NCBI GenBank assembly: GCA_040380145.1 | Contig: JBEIJQ010000003.1 | Coordinates: forward strand, 1 to 47,822 | DNA length: 47,822 bases | DNA from: JBEIJQ01 sp040380145 | Lineage (GTDB): Bacteria > Bacteroidota > Bacteroidia > Chitinophagales > Saprospiraceae | Direction of reading: 5' to 3' | Shown: one piece after another, positions 16,290 through 23,774 of the stretch | How the letters are laid out: the number at the start of each line of letters is the position of its first letter | How positions within the stretch are numbered: position 1 is the stretch's first letter | Notes under the pieces: generated by a model | The model's database searches: none | The model's input: the letters and a program-made list of their open reading frames with translations, nothing else | What the model was told of the DNA's origin: nothing | Program-made: the position numbers and the translations under genes

Positions 16290-17528
16290 GAAGATCACGG
16301 AGGAGTTTTTGCCCCCGAATCCGAAAGTGTTGCTCAGCGCCGCGCGGACGGGCCGCTGCTGGGCCTTGTGGAAGGTCAGGTTGAAGCGCGGGTCGATGTC
16401 CGGATCGTTGGTGAAGTGGTTGATGGTGGGCGGCACCAGGTCGTTCGACAAGGCGAGGATGGCGGCGATGGCCTCCACGGCGCCAGCGGCGCCCAGCAGG
16501 TGGCCGGTCATGGACTTGGTGGCCGAAATGTTGAGACGGAAGGCGTGTTCGCCGAACACGGCGGCCACGGCCTTGAGTTCGGCCCCGTCGCCGAGCGGTG
16601 TGGCGGTGCCGTGGGTGTTGATGTAATCGATGTCGGCGGCCGTCAGTCCCGCCTCGTCGAGGGCCATTTGCATGACCGCTGCGGCGCCCAGTCCTTCGGG
16701 GTGAGGTGCCGTGATGTGGTAGGCATCGGCGGTCATGCCGCTGCCCACGATTTCGGCGTGGATCTTGGCGCCCCGCCGTTTGGCGTGTTCCCAGTCCTCG
16801 AGCACAAGGCAGGCGCCGCCCTCGCCCAGCACGAAGCCGTCGCGGTCTTTGTCGTAGGGCCGGGAGGCCGTGGCCGGGTCGTCGTTGCGTTCCGACATGG
16901 CCTTCATGGCGGTGAACCCGCCCACGCTGGTGAAAGTGATCGGCGCTTCCGAACCGCCGCAGATCATCACGTCGGCGCGTCCTTCGCGGATGTGGAAAAA
17001 GGCGTCGCCGATGGCATGGCTGGAGGTGGCGCAGGCGGATACCGTGGCGTAGTTGATGCCGCGGAAGCCGTATTCCATGGAGATCATGCCGGCGGCGATG
17101 TCCACGATCATTTTGGGCACGAGAAAGGGCGAGAAACGGGGCGTGCCGTCGCCGGTGGCATAGGCGCTGATTTCTTCTTCCAAGGTGCGCAGCCCGCCGA
17201 TGCCGGATCCCCAGATCACGCCGCAGCGGCCGCGGTCGAGCCCTTCGATGTCGAAAGCGGCGTCGCGCATGGCCTCTTGCACGGCGTATAGGGCGAATTG
17301 GGTGAACAGGTCCATCCGGCGCGCTTCTTTTTTTCCGAAATGCGCCTCGCCGTCGAAGCCTTTTACCTCACAGGCGAACTTGGTCTTGAAGCGCGAGGCG
17401 TCGAAACGGGTGATGGGGCCGGCCCCGCTTTTGCCCGCAACGAGGGCTTCCCAATAGGCGGGCACGTCGTTGCCGATGGGCGTCACGGCGCCCAACCCGG
17501 TTACGGCTACTCTTCGGCGTTGTTGCAT
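16275..17528 (-). CDS. fabF: 3-oxoacyl-ACP synthase II
   Basis: FabF condenses malonyl-ACP with acyl-ACP to elongate fatty acids. The 417-residue protein has the full thiolase-fold catalytic triad: Cys166 in VSACATSS, His306 in NTHGTATPLGD and His343 in KSMTGHLLGAAGA, with the conserved Lys338. N-terminal VAVTGLGAVTPIGND is typical, and the length is normal. It lies downstream of acpP on the same strand, the classical acpP-fabF order, but a terminator and a new promoter box intervene. Confidence 0.97.
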   Translation of the reverse strand: MQQRRRVAVTGLGAVTPIGNDVPAYWEALVAGKSGAGPITRFDASRFKTKFACEVKGFDGEAHFGKKEARRMDLFTQFALYAVQEAMRDAAFDIEGLDRGRCGVIWGSGIGGLRTLEEEISAYATGDGTPRFSPFLVPKMIVDIAAGMISMEYGFRGINYATVSACATSSHAIGDAFFHIREGRADVMICGGSEAPITFTSVGGFTAMKAMSERNDDPATASRPYDKDRDGFVLGEGGACLVLEDWEHAKRRGAKIHAEIVGSGMTADAYHITAPHPEGLGAAAVMQMALDEAGLTAADIDYINTHGTATPLGDGAELKAVAAVFGEHAFRLNISATKSMTGHLLGAAGAVEAIAAILALSNDLVPPTINHFTNDPDIDPRFNLTFHKAQQRPVRAALSNTFGFGGKNSSVIFKKPE

Positions 17529-17567
17529 GGTCCGATGGTTTGGTTAGTGGAAAAGTTCAGGGCTTGC

Positions 17568-17575
17568 AAAGGTAC
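17568..17575 (-). promoter_or_regulatory. TAnnTTTG promoter box for fabF
   Basis: On the minus strand TACCTTTG matches the -7 consensus and lies about 40 bases upstream of the fabF ATG and just beyond the T tract of the acpP terminator. The -33 region falls in that T-rich tract. Confidence 0.55.
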
Positions 17576-17596
17576 TTCTTGGGGGCCAAAAAAGAA

Positions 17597-17632
17597 AAAG
17601 GGAGCATTCCGCCGAGGCGGAATGCTCCCTTT
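17597..17632 (-). terminator. Strong intrinsic terminator after acpP
   Basis: A perfect 16-bp stem (17597-17612 with 17617-17632) closes a CGAG tetraloop; on the minus strand it is followed by TTTTTCTTTTTT. It ends the acpP transcript 14 bases after the stop codon and so separates acpP from fabF. Confidence 0.93.
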
Positions 17633-17646
17633 GGACGAAAAGGCGA

Positions 17647-17886
17647 TCAGCCTTCCAGGTGCTTCTCGAGATATTCGATGGCATCGCCGACCGTCTTGAT
17701 GTTCTCGGCCTGCTCATCCGGGATGGAGATCTCGAATTCTTTTTCGAATTCCATGACAAGTTCCACCGTGTCCAAAGAGTCCGCACGGAGATCTTTGGTG
17801 AAGTTGGCCTCTGGGGTCACTTGGCTCGCATCGACACTGAGTTTGTCGATGATGATTTTGGTTACTCTTTCTGCGATTGAAGACAT
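17647..17886 (-). CDS. acpP: Acyl carrier protein
   Basis: A 79-residue acidic four-helix protein that carries growing acyl chains in fatty acid and lipid A synthesis. The phosphopantetheine site is the DSL motif with Ser37 in LRADSLDTVELVMEFE; helix III IPDEQAENIKTV is standard. ATG at 17886. It is followed by a strong terminator, giving a short, separately regulated transcript, as expected for one of the most abundant proteins in the cell. LpxD at the start of the window uses acyl-ACP as donor. Confidence 0.97.
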   Translation of the reverse strand: MSSIAERVTKIIIDKLSVDASQVTPEANFTKDLRADSLDTVELVMEFEKEFEISIPDEQAENIKTVGDAIEYLEKHLEG

Positions 17887-18023
17887 GATGAGTAAGATTT
17901 TTTGGGAAAAAAAAGGTCTGTGGATCAATGCGGAATTTCCACTTTGCGGAAAAAACCGCGGCAAAGAAAAACAATATCGCCCAACCTGCCAACAAAAGGG
18001 GACAAAAACTTTGGCAGCCGGTT
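17887..18023. other. acpP upstream region with inverted repeats
   Basis: The 137-base gap before acpP has no exact TAnnTTTG on the minus strand; TTTCTTTG (minus strand, about 17961-17968) is one mismatch off. Two inverted repeats are visible: GCGG-AAAAAA-CCGC at 17946-17959 and CTGCCAA-N18-TTGGCAG at 17986-18017. They could be regulatory or part of the end of the upstream transcript. Confidence 0.35.
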
Positions 18024-18425
18024 TCAGAACGGGCTTTCCATCAGATCGCGCGATTTGATGCCGTTGTTGATGATCAGGTATGCGCCGGGGTATTCCGGTG
18101 CCAATCTTTTCAAAAGTTGGTTGGCGTCGTTCTGGTTGACGAACGCGCCCACCTGCAACCGGTGGTAGGGAGCTTCCCACTGGAGGTTGGCCTTTATGTC
18201 CGGGTATCTGCGCAGGAACAGGATCTTGGCATTGTTGGCCTTGACGGCGTCGTCGGTGACCAACAATTGGATGCTCCAGCCCTTGTGCAGGGTATTTTCG
18301 TGCATGGAGATGTGGGCGTACATCATCCGCTCGATGGGCTCATCGGCGGTCAGCCGGATGTTTTGGCCCAAAACCGGGCAGAGACCGCAGAAAAAAAAGG
18401 CCGACAGGAACAGGAGGTGTTTCAT
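18024..18425 (-). CDS. Small exported SPOR-domain protein
   Basis: A 133-residue protein with an N-terminal signal peptide (MKHLLFLSAFFFCGLCPVLG) and a C-terminal SPOR domain (about 50-122) with the fold pattern GWSIQLLV, then YHRLQVGAFVNQNDAN and a final AYLIINNG. SPOR domains bind peptidoglycan lacking stem peptides. It begins 20 bases after the deoC stop on the same strand, so the two are probably one operon although their roles differ. Confidence 0.8.
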   Translation of the reverse strand: MKHLLFLSAFFFCGLCPVLGQNIRLTADEPIERMMYAHISMHENTLHKGWSIQLLVTDDAVKANNAKILFLRRYPDIKANLQWEAPYHRLQVGAFVNQNDANQLLKRLAPEYPGAYLIINNGIKSRDLMESPF

Positions 18426-18445
18426 GGACAAGGGTGAAAAAATGG

Positions 18446-19099
18446 TCAGTTGACCGCGCCGACGATGACCGTCCCCGACGAGGTGCCGATGCGATCGGCC
18501 CCGGCCCGGACAAGTTCCTCCGCTTGGAGCAGCGTTCGGATGCCGCCGGAAGCCTTGATGCGGACATTGGACGGAAGTTTGGAGCGCAGGTATCGGATCA
18601 TTTCCGGGGTTGCGACATCGCTGTGGAAGCCGGTGGAGGTCTTGACGAAATCGCAGCCCAGTTCGGCGCAGATAGCGCACAGGCGGTCTATTTCCGCTTC
18701 TTGGAGCAGGGAGGTTTCCAAGATCACCTTGACAATGCTCCCTCGGAGGTGGGCCGCCCGGGTCATCGTGTCGATGTCGTTTTTCACATAGGCCCAAGCC
18801 CCATCTTTGACGGCGCAGTTGTTGATCACCACATCGAATTCATGGGCCCCGTCGTCGAAGGCCCGCTTCATTTCCTCGACTTTGGCCGGGGTGGTGGAAT
18901 ATCCGAATGGGAAACCTATCACCGTGGAAAGACGCACGGGACTGTTTTCCAGCCACTGGCGGGCATCGCGCACGAAATATGGGGGGATGCACACGGCCTT
19001 GAAACGGTGCTGGACGGCCTCGGCACAGATCTTTTGCACATCGGATCTCGAACAATCCGGCCTCAGCACGGTATGATCTATATATTGGTGGATTTCCAT
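18446..19099 (-). CDS. deoC: Deoxyribose-phosphate aldolase
   Basis: DeoC cleaves 2-deoxyribose-5-phosphate to glyceraldehyde-3-phosphate and acetaldehyde. The 217-residue TIM barrel has the start YIDHTVLRPD, the VIGFPFGY loop, the Schiff-base lysine Lys153 in DFVKTSTGF and the proton-relay Lys182 in RIKASGGIRT. Length and start are normal. The promoter box TAACTTTG ends eight bases before its ATG, so the mRNA may be leaderless. A SPOR-domain gene follows it closely. Confidence 0.96.
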   Translation of the reverse strand: MEIHQYIDHTVLRPDCSRSDVQKICAEAVQHRFKAVCIPPYFVRDARQWLENSPVRLSTVIGFPFGYSTTPAKVEEMKRAFDDGAHEFDVVINNCAVKDGAWAYVKNDIDTMTRAAHLRGSIVKVILETSLLQEAEIDRLCAICAELGCDFVKTSTGFHSDVATPEMIRYLRSKLPSNVRIKASGGIRTLLQAEELVRAGADRIGTSSGTVIVGAVN

Positions 19100-19107
19100 A
19101 GCGGCCG

Positions 19108-19115
19108 CAAAGTTA
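19108..19115 (-). promoter_or_regulatory. TAnnTTTG promoter box directly before deoC
   Basis: TAACTTTG on the minus strand matches the consensus. Only eight bases separate it from the deoC ATG at 19099, which predicts little or no 5' leader. Confidence 0.5.
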
Positions 19116-19150
19116 AGAAATTTTGAACTCGCACCGTCGTTTTCGACAAA

Positions 19151-20434
19151 CTAATCCGGAGAAAAGGCAGCTTCGACGGCCGCGTTCCATACATCCCAGT
19201 CCTGGTCGCCCCAATGGTGGTAGATGTGCAGCAACCGGGGGGAAACGGGCGCTTCGCCCGGCCCAAGGGCGAACCGCAGCCCTCCCAAGTGACGCATGGT
19301 GGGGTGGTGGTAATCGGCCAGAAAATTGAACTCCAGGGGAAGGGTGGGGTGGTTTTGCAGGCCGTGCTTCCAGACGGTGGCGATCAGGGTCCCCTGGTCG
19401 CGGGTTTTCCATTGGGGATCGTCGAAAATCGCCTTGGTCCAATCATGCCAGGTTTCCAAAAACGGTTCCGAGCGTTGGTCGAACACGAACACGCCCCCGT
19501 TCCAATGCTGCCAGTCTGGCTCGGTCACCTCCACTCCGAATTTTTCGGCGATGCGCTGCCGCAGGGTATCCGATTCGATGACCCCGAGTGCGTTGGTGCC
19601 ATCGGGAGCGCCCCAGCGCTGCCGATGCACGTCCCAGCGCACTTCCGTCGATGCCTCGATCGAACGCCGGGCCAAGCCGGTATCCCATACCGTTTCGCCC
19701 GACAGATGGTACCATTTTTCGTCGGCGCGGTCGTAGCGGAAGCCGTGTCCCGCGAAAAACGGCTCGAAGGGCGGCGTCTTGCTGGCATACCAATCGCCGT
19801 TGGGCTCGTGGTATATGCGGTGGCCCGAAAAACGGTACCAAGCCTTGGCCAAAGGGCGCAGCCACAAAGGCTTTCCCCAATCGGCATAGCGCTGCCACAG
19901 CCCCCCGGTAGCCCGGAGTTTTCTGCTCTGCTCCCATTCGTGCAGCAGCGAGCGGACCGTCCGTATCTTGTCCGGACTTCCGCTTTTTTTTTCGGCTTCT
20001 GCCATCAGCGAATGCAGCTGCTTTTGCAGGGCCAACACCTTTTCGTGCTCCTCGCCGTGTACCGCTGTGGGCGAAAACTGCCGCATCCGGCAATGGTCCG
20101 TGCAAAATGATATGGGCGCGGCATAGTGGTCGAACAGCCGTTCCACGTCCGGGCGGATGGCGACCACATCGGTGTCCAGATAGGCATATTTTTTTCCTTC
20201 CGAAAGATCCACGTACCGGTAAAGGCCCGTTTTGAGCAAAATGGAGGCCTGGTGGTGATCGTAGCGGGGATCCACGCGCACGTCCACCACATCGTCGTGT
20301 TCGATCTGACCGCTGTTGCGCGCCAGATCGGTGATCACCCGGATGGGCAGGTGGGTCCGCTTTTTCAGCGCCCGGAGCGAAAAATTCAGGGTTTCGAGGT
20401 GTTCTGCGGCGCCGCAGACGACAAACAGCCACAT
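19151..20434 (-). CDS. Glycosyltransferase-like protein with DxD motif and large insertion
   Basis: A 427-residue cytoplasmic protein. The N-terminal part is a GT-A nucleotide-sugar fold like GT8-type enzymes, with CGAAEHLETLNFSLRAL at the start and the metal-binding motif YLDTDVVAI (Asp-Thr-Asp at 87-89). The acceptor-side motif HWNGGVFVFD occurs only about 230 residues later. In between is a Trp/Tyr-rich insertion (about 120-310) that is not recognised. The C-terminus contains EFNFLADYHHP and ends in HIYHHWGDQDW, as in other such transferases, where a C-terminal His helps bind the metal. It lies 46 bases after asnB on the same strand, so a surface polysaccharide role is plausible. Donor and acceptor are unknown. 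Confidence 0.7.
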   Translation of the reverse strand: MWLFVVCGAAEHLETLNFSLRALKKRTHLPIRVITDLARNSGQIEHDDVVDVRVDPRYDHHQASILLKTGLYRYVDLSEGKKYAYLDTDVVAIRPDVERLFDHYAAPISFCTDHCRMRQFSPTAVHGEEHEKVLALQKQLHSLMAEAEKKSGSPDKIRTVRSLLHEWEQSRKLRATGGLWQRYADWGKPLWLRPLAKAWYRFSGHRIYHEPNGDWYASKTPPFEPFFAGHGFRYDRADEKWYHLSGETVWDTGLARRSIEASTEVRWDVHRQRWGAPDGTNALGVIESDTLRQRIAEKFGVEVTEPDWQHWNGGVFVFDQRSEPFLETWHDWTKAIFDDPQWKTRDQGTLIATVWKHGLQNHPTLPLEFNFLADYHHPTMRHLGGLRFALGPGEAPVSPRLLHIYHHWGDQDWDVWNAAVEAAFSPD

Positions 20435-20480
20435 GGTGAAGGGGGATTTTTTTTCTAAAAAAAATTGCCGGATCGGCGCG

Positions 20481-22238
20481 CTACATCCAGTTGCGCCACC
20501 ACCATTCGAGGACGGCGAATTTCCACAGCCTCCAATGGTCTTTTTCCTCCAAAAGCGATTCCAAGCCTTGGGGCAAAAGTAGGCCGGCTTCCACGAGAGC
20601 CCCGTCGCGCAGGACCCTAGCGTACCAATCGAAGCGCATGTAATAACGGTCGGGACCCACGAACCCCTGCTTTTTCCGATCGAGGATCGTTTGCGGAAGC
20701 CGTCCTTTCAGGTTTTCGTACAACAGGAATTTCGTCCGGTCTTTTCTGAAAAAAGAACTTTGGCGCAGTGCCATCACGGATTCGAACAGTTCGTGGTCGA
20801 GGAAGGGCACTCGGGTCTCGAGCGAGTGGGCCATGCTGGCCCGGTCGATCTTGGTCAGGACCAGTTCGCCCATGAAGGCCCGCGTGTCGAGATGCTGGAA
20901 GGCTTTCAGCGGCGGCAGGTCGGGCCGGGCGTTTTCGCGGTAGAAACGGTCGGGGTCGGGGCGGGCGGCGGCCCAATCCGGGCCGAGCAGGCGGGCGAAG
21001 GTTTCCCGGTCGAACCGGCCCATCGCCATGGCCTCGGCGTAGCGGCGCGTCAGCCAATCGCGGCGGTCGAACAGGGTCCAATAGCGCCACAGCGGCGTTT
21101 CGGCGATGGACTTCTGCCAAGTGTACCCGCCGAACAGTTCGTCGGCCCCTTCGCCCGACAGGACGGCCTTGCGCTCGGTGGCGGCCAGTTGGCTGACGAG
21201 GTAGGTCGGCAGGATGGAAATATCGCCGAGCGGCTCGTCGTAAAAATGCATCAGCTGTTCGAGCAGCGGCAATTGTTCGTCGCCCACCAGCACATGCGCG
21301 TTGGGCACGCCGAGATGGTCGGCCACTTGCCGGGCGTACCGGTGCTCGCTCTCGTCCCAATCGCGGAAGCCGATGGAAAAAGTGGCGGGCCGTTGGCCGA
21401 GCCGGACTTGATAAGCGACCAGCGCGCTGCTGTCGTACCCCCCGCTGAGGAATGCCCCGATGGGCACATCCGCCCGCAGGTGCTCGGCAACGCTCCGTTC
21501 GATCAGCGCGTCCACTTTTTCGATGGCCTCCTTTTCCGGCATCGAAACGGCACGGTCGGGGATGGACCAGTATTTTTCCACGTAAATTTTTCCAGCTTCC
21601 GCATCGAAAGTCAGGCAGTGCGCCGGCGGGAGTTTTTGCACATTTTCCCAGATGGTGCCCGGGCTTGGCACGTACCGGTAGGTCAGATAGTCCAGTACGG
21701 CCCCGCGGTCGATTTGTTTGTGAGCGTTCGGATTGGCCATGAGGGCTTTGAGCTCAGAGCCGAACAGGAAATGCTCTCCGAAACGTGCCCAATAAAGCGG
21801 TTTGATGCCGAACCGGTCGCGGGCCAAGAACAAGCGGCGGCGCTTTTCGTCCCAAAGGGCGAACGCGAACATGCCTTTCAGGCGACCGAGCAGCGCTTTC
21901 CCCCAGGTTTCGTAGCCGTGCAGCAGTACTTCGGAATCGCTTTGGGAGCGGAAAATATGGCCGAGCCCCGACAATTCGGCCCTTAATTCCAGGTAGTTGT
22001 ATATTTCTCCGTTGAAAACCAGCCAAAGGGTCCCATCTTCGTTGGCCATCGGTTGGCGTCCTGTCTGCCCGAGGTCGAGAAAGGTCAGCCGGCGGTGTCC
22101 GAGGCCGGCGGTACCGTTCTCCGATATCCAAAGGTCGGCATCATCGGGCCCGCGGTGCGCGAGCGAGTCGCGCATCCGTTCGAGCACGGGCCTTTCAATG
22201 GGCGTCCGCGCGGTGATCCAGCCGGTTATTCCGCACAT
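20481..22238 (-). CDS. asnB: Asparagine synthase, glutamine-hydrolysing
   Basis: A 585-residue class II amidotransferase. The N-terminal glutaminase has nucleophile Cys2 (MCGITGWI), RGPDD at 29-33 and FNGEIYNY; the C-terminal synthetase domain has the ATP PP-loop SGGYDS at 265-270, GEGADELFGGY and FLDHELFE. It makes asparagine from aspartate, glutamine and ATP, or modifies another carboxylate: AsnB homologues are frequent in surface polysaccharide loci, and here a glycosyltransferase gene follows. The start is fixed by the catalytic Cys2. A TAATTTTG box lies eight bases before the ATG. Confidence 0.92.
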   Translation of the reverse strand: MCGITGWITARTPIERPVLERMRDSLAHRGPDDADLWISENGTAGLGHRRLTFLDLGQTGRQPMANEDGTLWLVFNGEIYNYLELRAELSGLGHIFRSQSDSEVLLHGYETWGKALLGRLKGMFAFALWDEKRRRLFLARDRFGIKPLYWARFGEHFLFGSELKALMANPNAHKQIDRGAVLDYLTYRYVPSPGTIWENVQKLPPAHCLTFDAEAGKIYVEKYWSIPDRAVSMPEKEAIEKVDALIERSVAEHLRADVPIGAFLSGGYDSSALVAYQVRLGQRPATFSIGFRDWDESEHRYARQVADHLGVPNAHVLVGDEQLPLLEQLMHFYDEPLGDISILPTYLVSQLAATERKAVLSGEGADELFGGYTWQKSIAETPLWRYWTLFDRRDWLTRRYAEAMAMGRFDRETFARLLGPDWAAARPDPDRFYRENARPDLPPLKAFQHLDTRAFMGELVLTKIDRASMAHSLETRVPFLDHELFESVMALRQSSFFRKDRTKFLLYENLKGRLPQTILDRKKQGFVGPDRYYMRFDWYARVLRDGALVEAGLLLPQGLESLLEEKDHWRLWKFAVLEWWWRNWM

Positions 22239-22245
22239 AGGAGGC

Positions 22246-22253
22246 CAAAATTA
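22246..22253 (-). promoter_or_regulatory. TAnnTTTG promoter box directly before asnB
   Basis: TAATTTTG on the minus strand, only seven bases from the asnB ATG at 22238, again predicting an almost leaderless mRNA. A weak -33 region. Confidence 0.45.
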
Positions 22254-22298
22254 GCGGTTTCCGCCCTTTTTTTTCCGAGAAAAAAACTTCGCAAAACC

Positions 22299-22306
22299 TA
22301 TCTTTG
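22299..22306 (+). promoter_or_regulatory. TAnnTTTG promoter box for moxR
   Basis: TATCTTTG matches the -7 consensus, 43 bases before the moxR ATG at 22350, in the divergent region shared with asnB. The -33 region is a T run rather than TTTG. Confidence 0.5.
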
Positions 22307-22349
22307 TCGCTCTGCACCTTTTATTCGAAAAAACACCTCCATTTTCCGT

Positions 22350-23336
22350 ATGCCTGCCGAATTGCCCCCCTTGCCTGGATCCAGCCCCGATCTCGAATTG
22401 CTCCAGCAACGCGTACGGGAAGTGCGGAGCGAAATCCAAAAAGTGATCGTGGGGCAGCACGAACTGGTGGACCAGCTCATCGCAGCCCTGTTGGCCGGCG
22501 GGCATGTACTGGTGGAAGGTGTTCCCGGAATAGCCAAAACTCTGACAGCCAAACTTTTGTCGCGCACGCTCTCGGTGGATTTTTCCCGCATCCAGTTCAC
22601 GCCCGACCTGATGCCCGCCGATGTGACGGGCACCTCGGTGTTCAGCCCGAAGCAAGGCGAGTTCGTGTTCAACCGCGGGCCGATTTTTTCGAACATCGTG
22701 TTGATCGACGAGATCAACCGTGCCCCCGCCAAGACCCAGGCCGCTTTGTTCGAGGTGATGGAGGAGCGCCAGGTGGCGGTGGACGGCAAGTGCTATCCGA
22801 TGGCGCCGCCTTTCATGGTGCTGGCCACGCAGAATCCCATCGAACAGGAGGGGACCTACCGCTTGCCCGAGGCGCAGCTCGACCGCTTTTTGTTCCGCGT
22901 CCGCATCCACTATCCCAACTTGGAAGAAGAGCGCCAGATCTTGCAGCGTTTCCGCGAGGATTTTTCCGGCCGGACCGCCGATACCGTGCGCCCAGTTTTT
23001 TCTTCCGTGGAGATCGAGCGCAGCAAAAAAGCGGTGGAAAAGGTCTTTGTCCGTCCGGAGCTCTTGGACTATATTGCGCAGGTCGTTTTCCAGACCCGCA
23101 ACCACCCAGGATTGTTCCTGGGCGCCTCGCCGCGCGCTTCCTTGGCGATCATGAAGACCGCCAAGGCCGTGGCTGCCATGGACGGACGGGATTTCGTGAC
23201 GCCCGACGACGTACGCAGCGTCAGTCTTCCCGTGCTCAACCACCGCGTCATCCTCACGCCGGAGCGCGAAATGGAAGGAGTCCGGGTGGACGATGTGATC
23301 GGCGAGATACTGAACCGCGTCGAGGTGCCGATGTGA
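22350..23336 (+). CDS. moxR: MoxR-family AAA+ ATPase
   Basis: A 328-residue chaperone-like ATPase with Walker A GVPGIAKT at 57-64, Walker B LIDEINRAP at 118-126, the family loop DLMPADVTGTSVF, and sensor 1 ATQNPIEQEGTYRLPEAQLD. MoxR proteins work with DUF58 and VWA proteins in maturation or stress tolerance; in Bacteroidota they usually head a batI-type operon. Here no such partner follows: a 438-base gap and then the giant secreted protein gene come next. ATG at 22350 is preferred over earlier in-frame ATGs, which would run back into asnB. Confidence 0.92.
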   Translation: MPAELPPLPGSSPDLELLQQRVREVRSEIQKVIVGQHELVDQLIAALLAGGHVLVEGVPGIAKTLTAKLLSRTLSVDFSRIQFTPDLMPADVTGTSVFSPKQGEFVFNRGPIFSNIVLIDEINRAPAKTQAALFEVMEERQVAVDGKCYPMAPPFMVLATQNPIEQEGTYRLPEAQLDRFLFRVRIHYPNLEEERQILQRFREDFSGRTADTVRPVFSSVEIERSKKAVEKVFVRPELLDYIAQVVFQTRNHPGLFLGASPRASLAIMKTAKAVAAMDGRDFVTPDDVRSVSLPVLNHRVILTPEREMEGVRVDDVIGEILNRVEVPM

Positions 23337-23774
23337 AACGGGATTTGTCTGGGCGAAGTGCCGATTTTCATGGGGCGGTGAAATTTATGATCGATCGATT
23401 CGTTTGGCTGTGGGATAGTAGGTATCCCTGAAGCCATTTTCCGAAGGTTTTTTCAGATTTCTTTGCACAAAAACGGTTCTTTGCAATATTCGTGAGGGGC
23501 GGTCCATTGATGGATTTCCGCTTTTTTCTGCTTGTTTTTTGGGTAAAAAAAGGAGGCCCGCAAAAGTTTGGAGGCGCTCGTGCGATTGTTTTTTTGTTAA
23601 AGTCCAACCTGTTTTTTACTGAATAAGGAAAAAAAATGTATCTTTACGATCAAAATAAATGCCTTTAAAAGGCCATTTTCTCGAAATTTTTCTTCAAAAA
23701 GTTTAATTTTTTATATTTTTCCTATTGGAAATTGCTCTTCTTCGCATCCAGTCAACCATTCACGGTCCATTATT
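23337..23774. other. Long AT-rich gap upstream of the giant gene
   Basis: No convincing gene. The second half is much richer in A/T than the neighbourhood. TATCTTTA at 23639-23646 is one base off the TAnnTTTG box and has a T-rich stretch about 21 bases upstream (23612-23617), making it the best promoter candidate; it would give a leader of about 120 bases. A small inverted repeat GGGATA-N5-TATCCC lies at 23412-23428. Confidence 0.5.

Noticed and set aside
15141..17291. Plus-strand open frame of 716 codons under the aminotransferase and fabF
   Set aside because: It is antisense to two enzymes with complete catalytic motifs and has no recognisable domain or start context.
23368..23607. Small minus-strand open frame in the gap before the giant gene
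   Set aside because: Lys/Pro-rich, no domain, overlapping AT-rich leader-like DNA and the 3' side of moxR's flank; no promoter box or start context.
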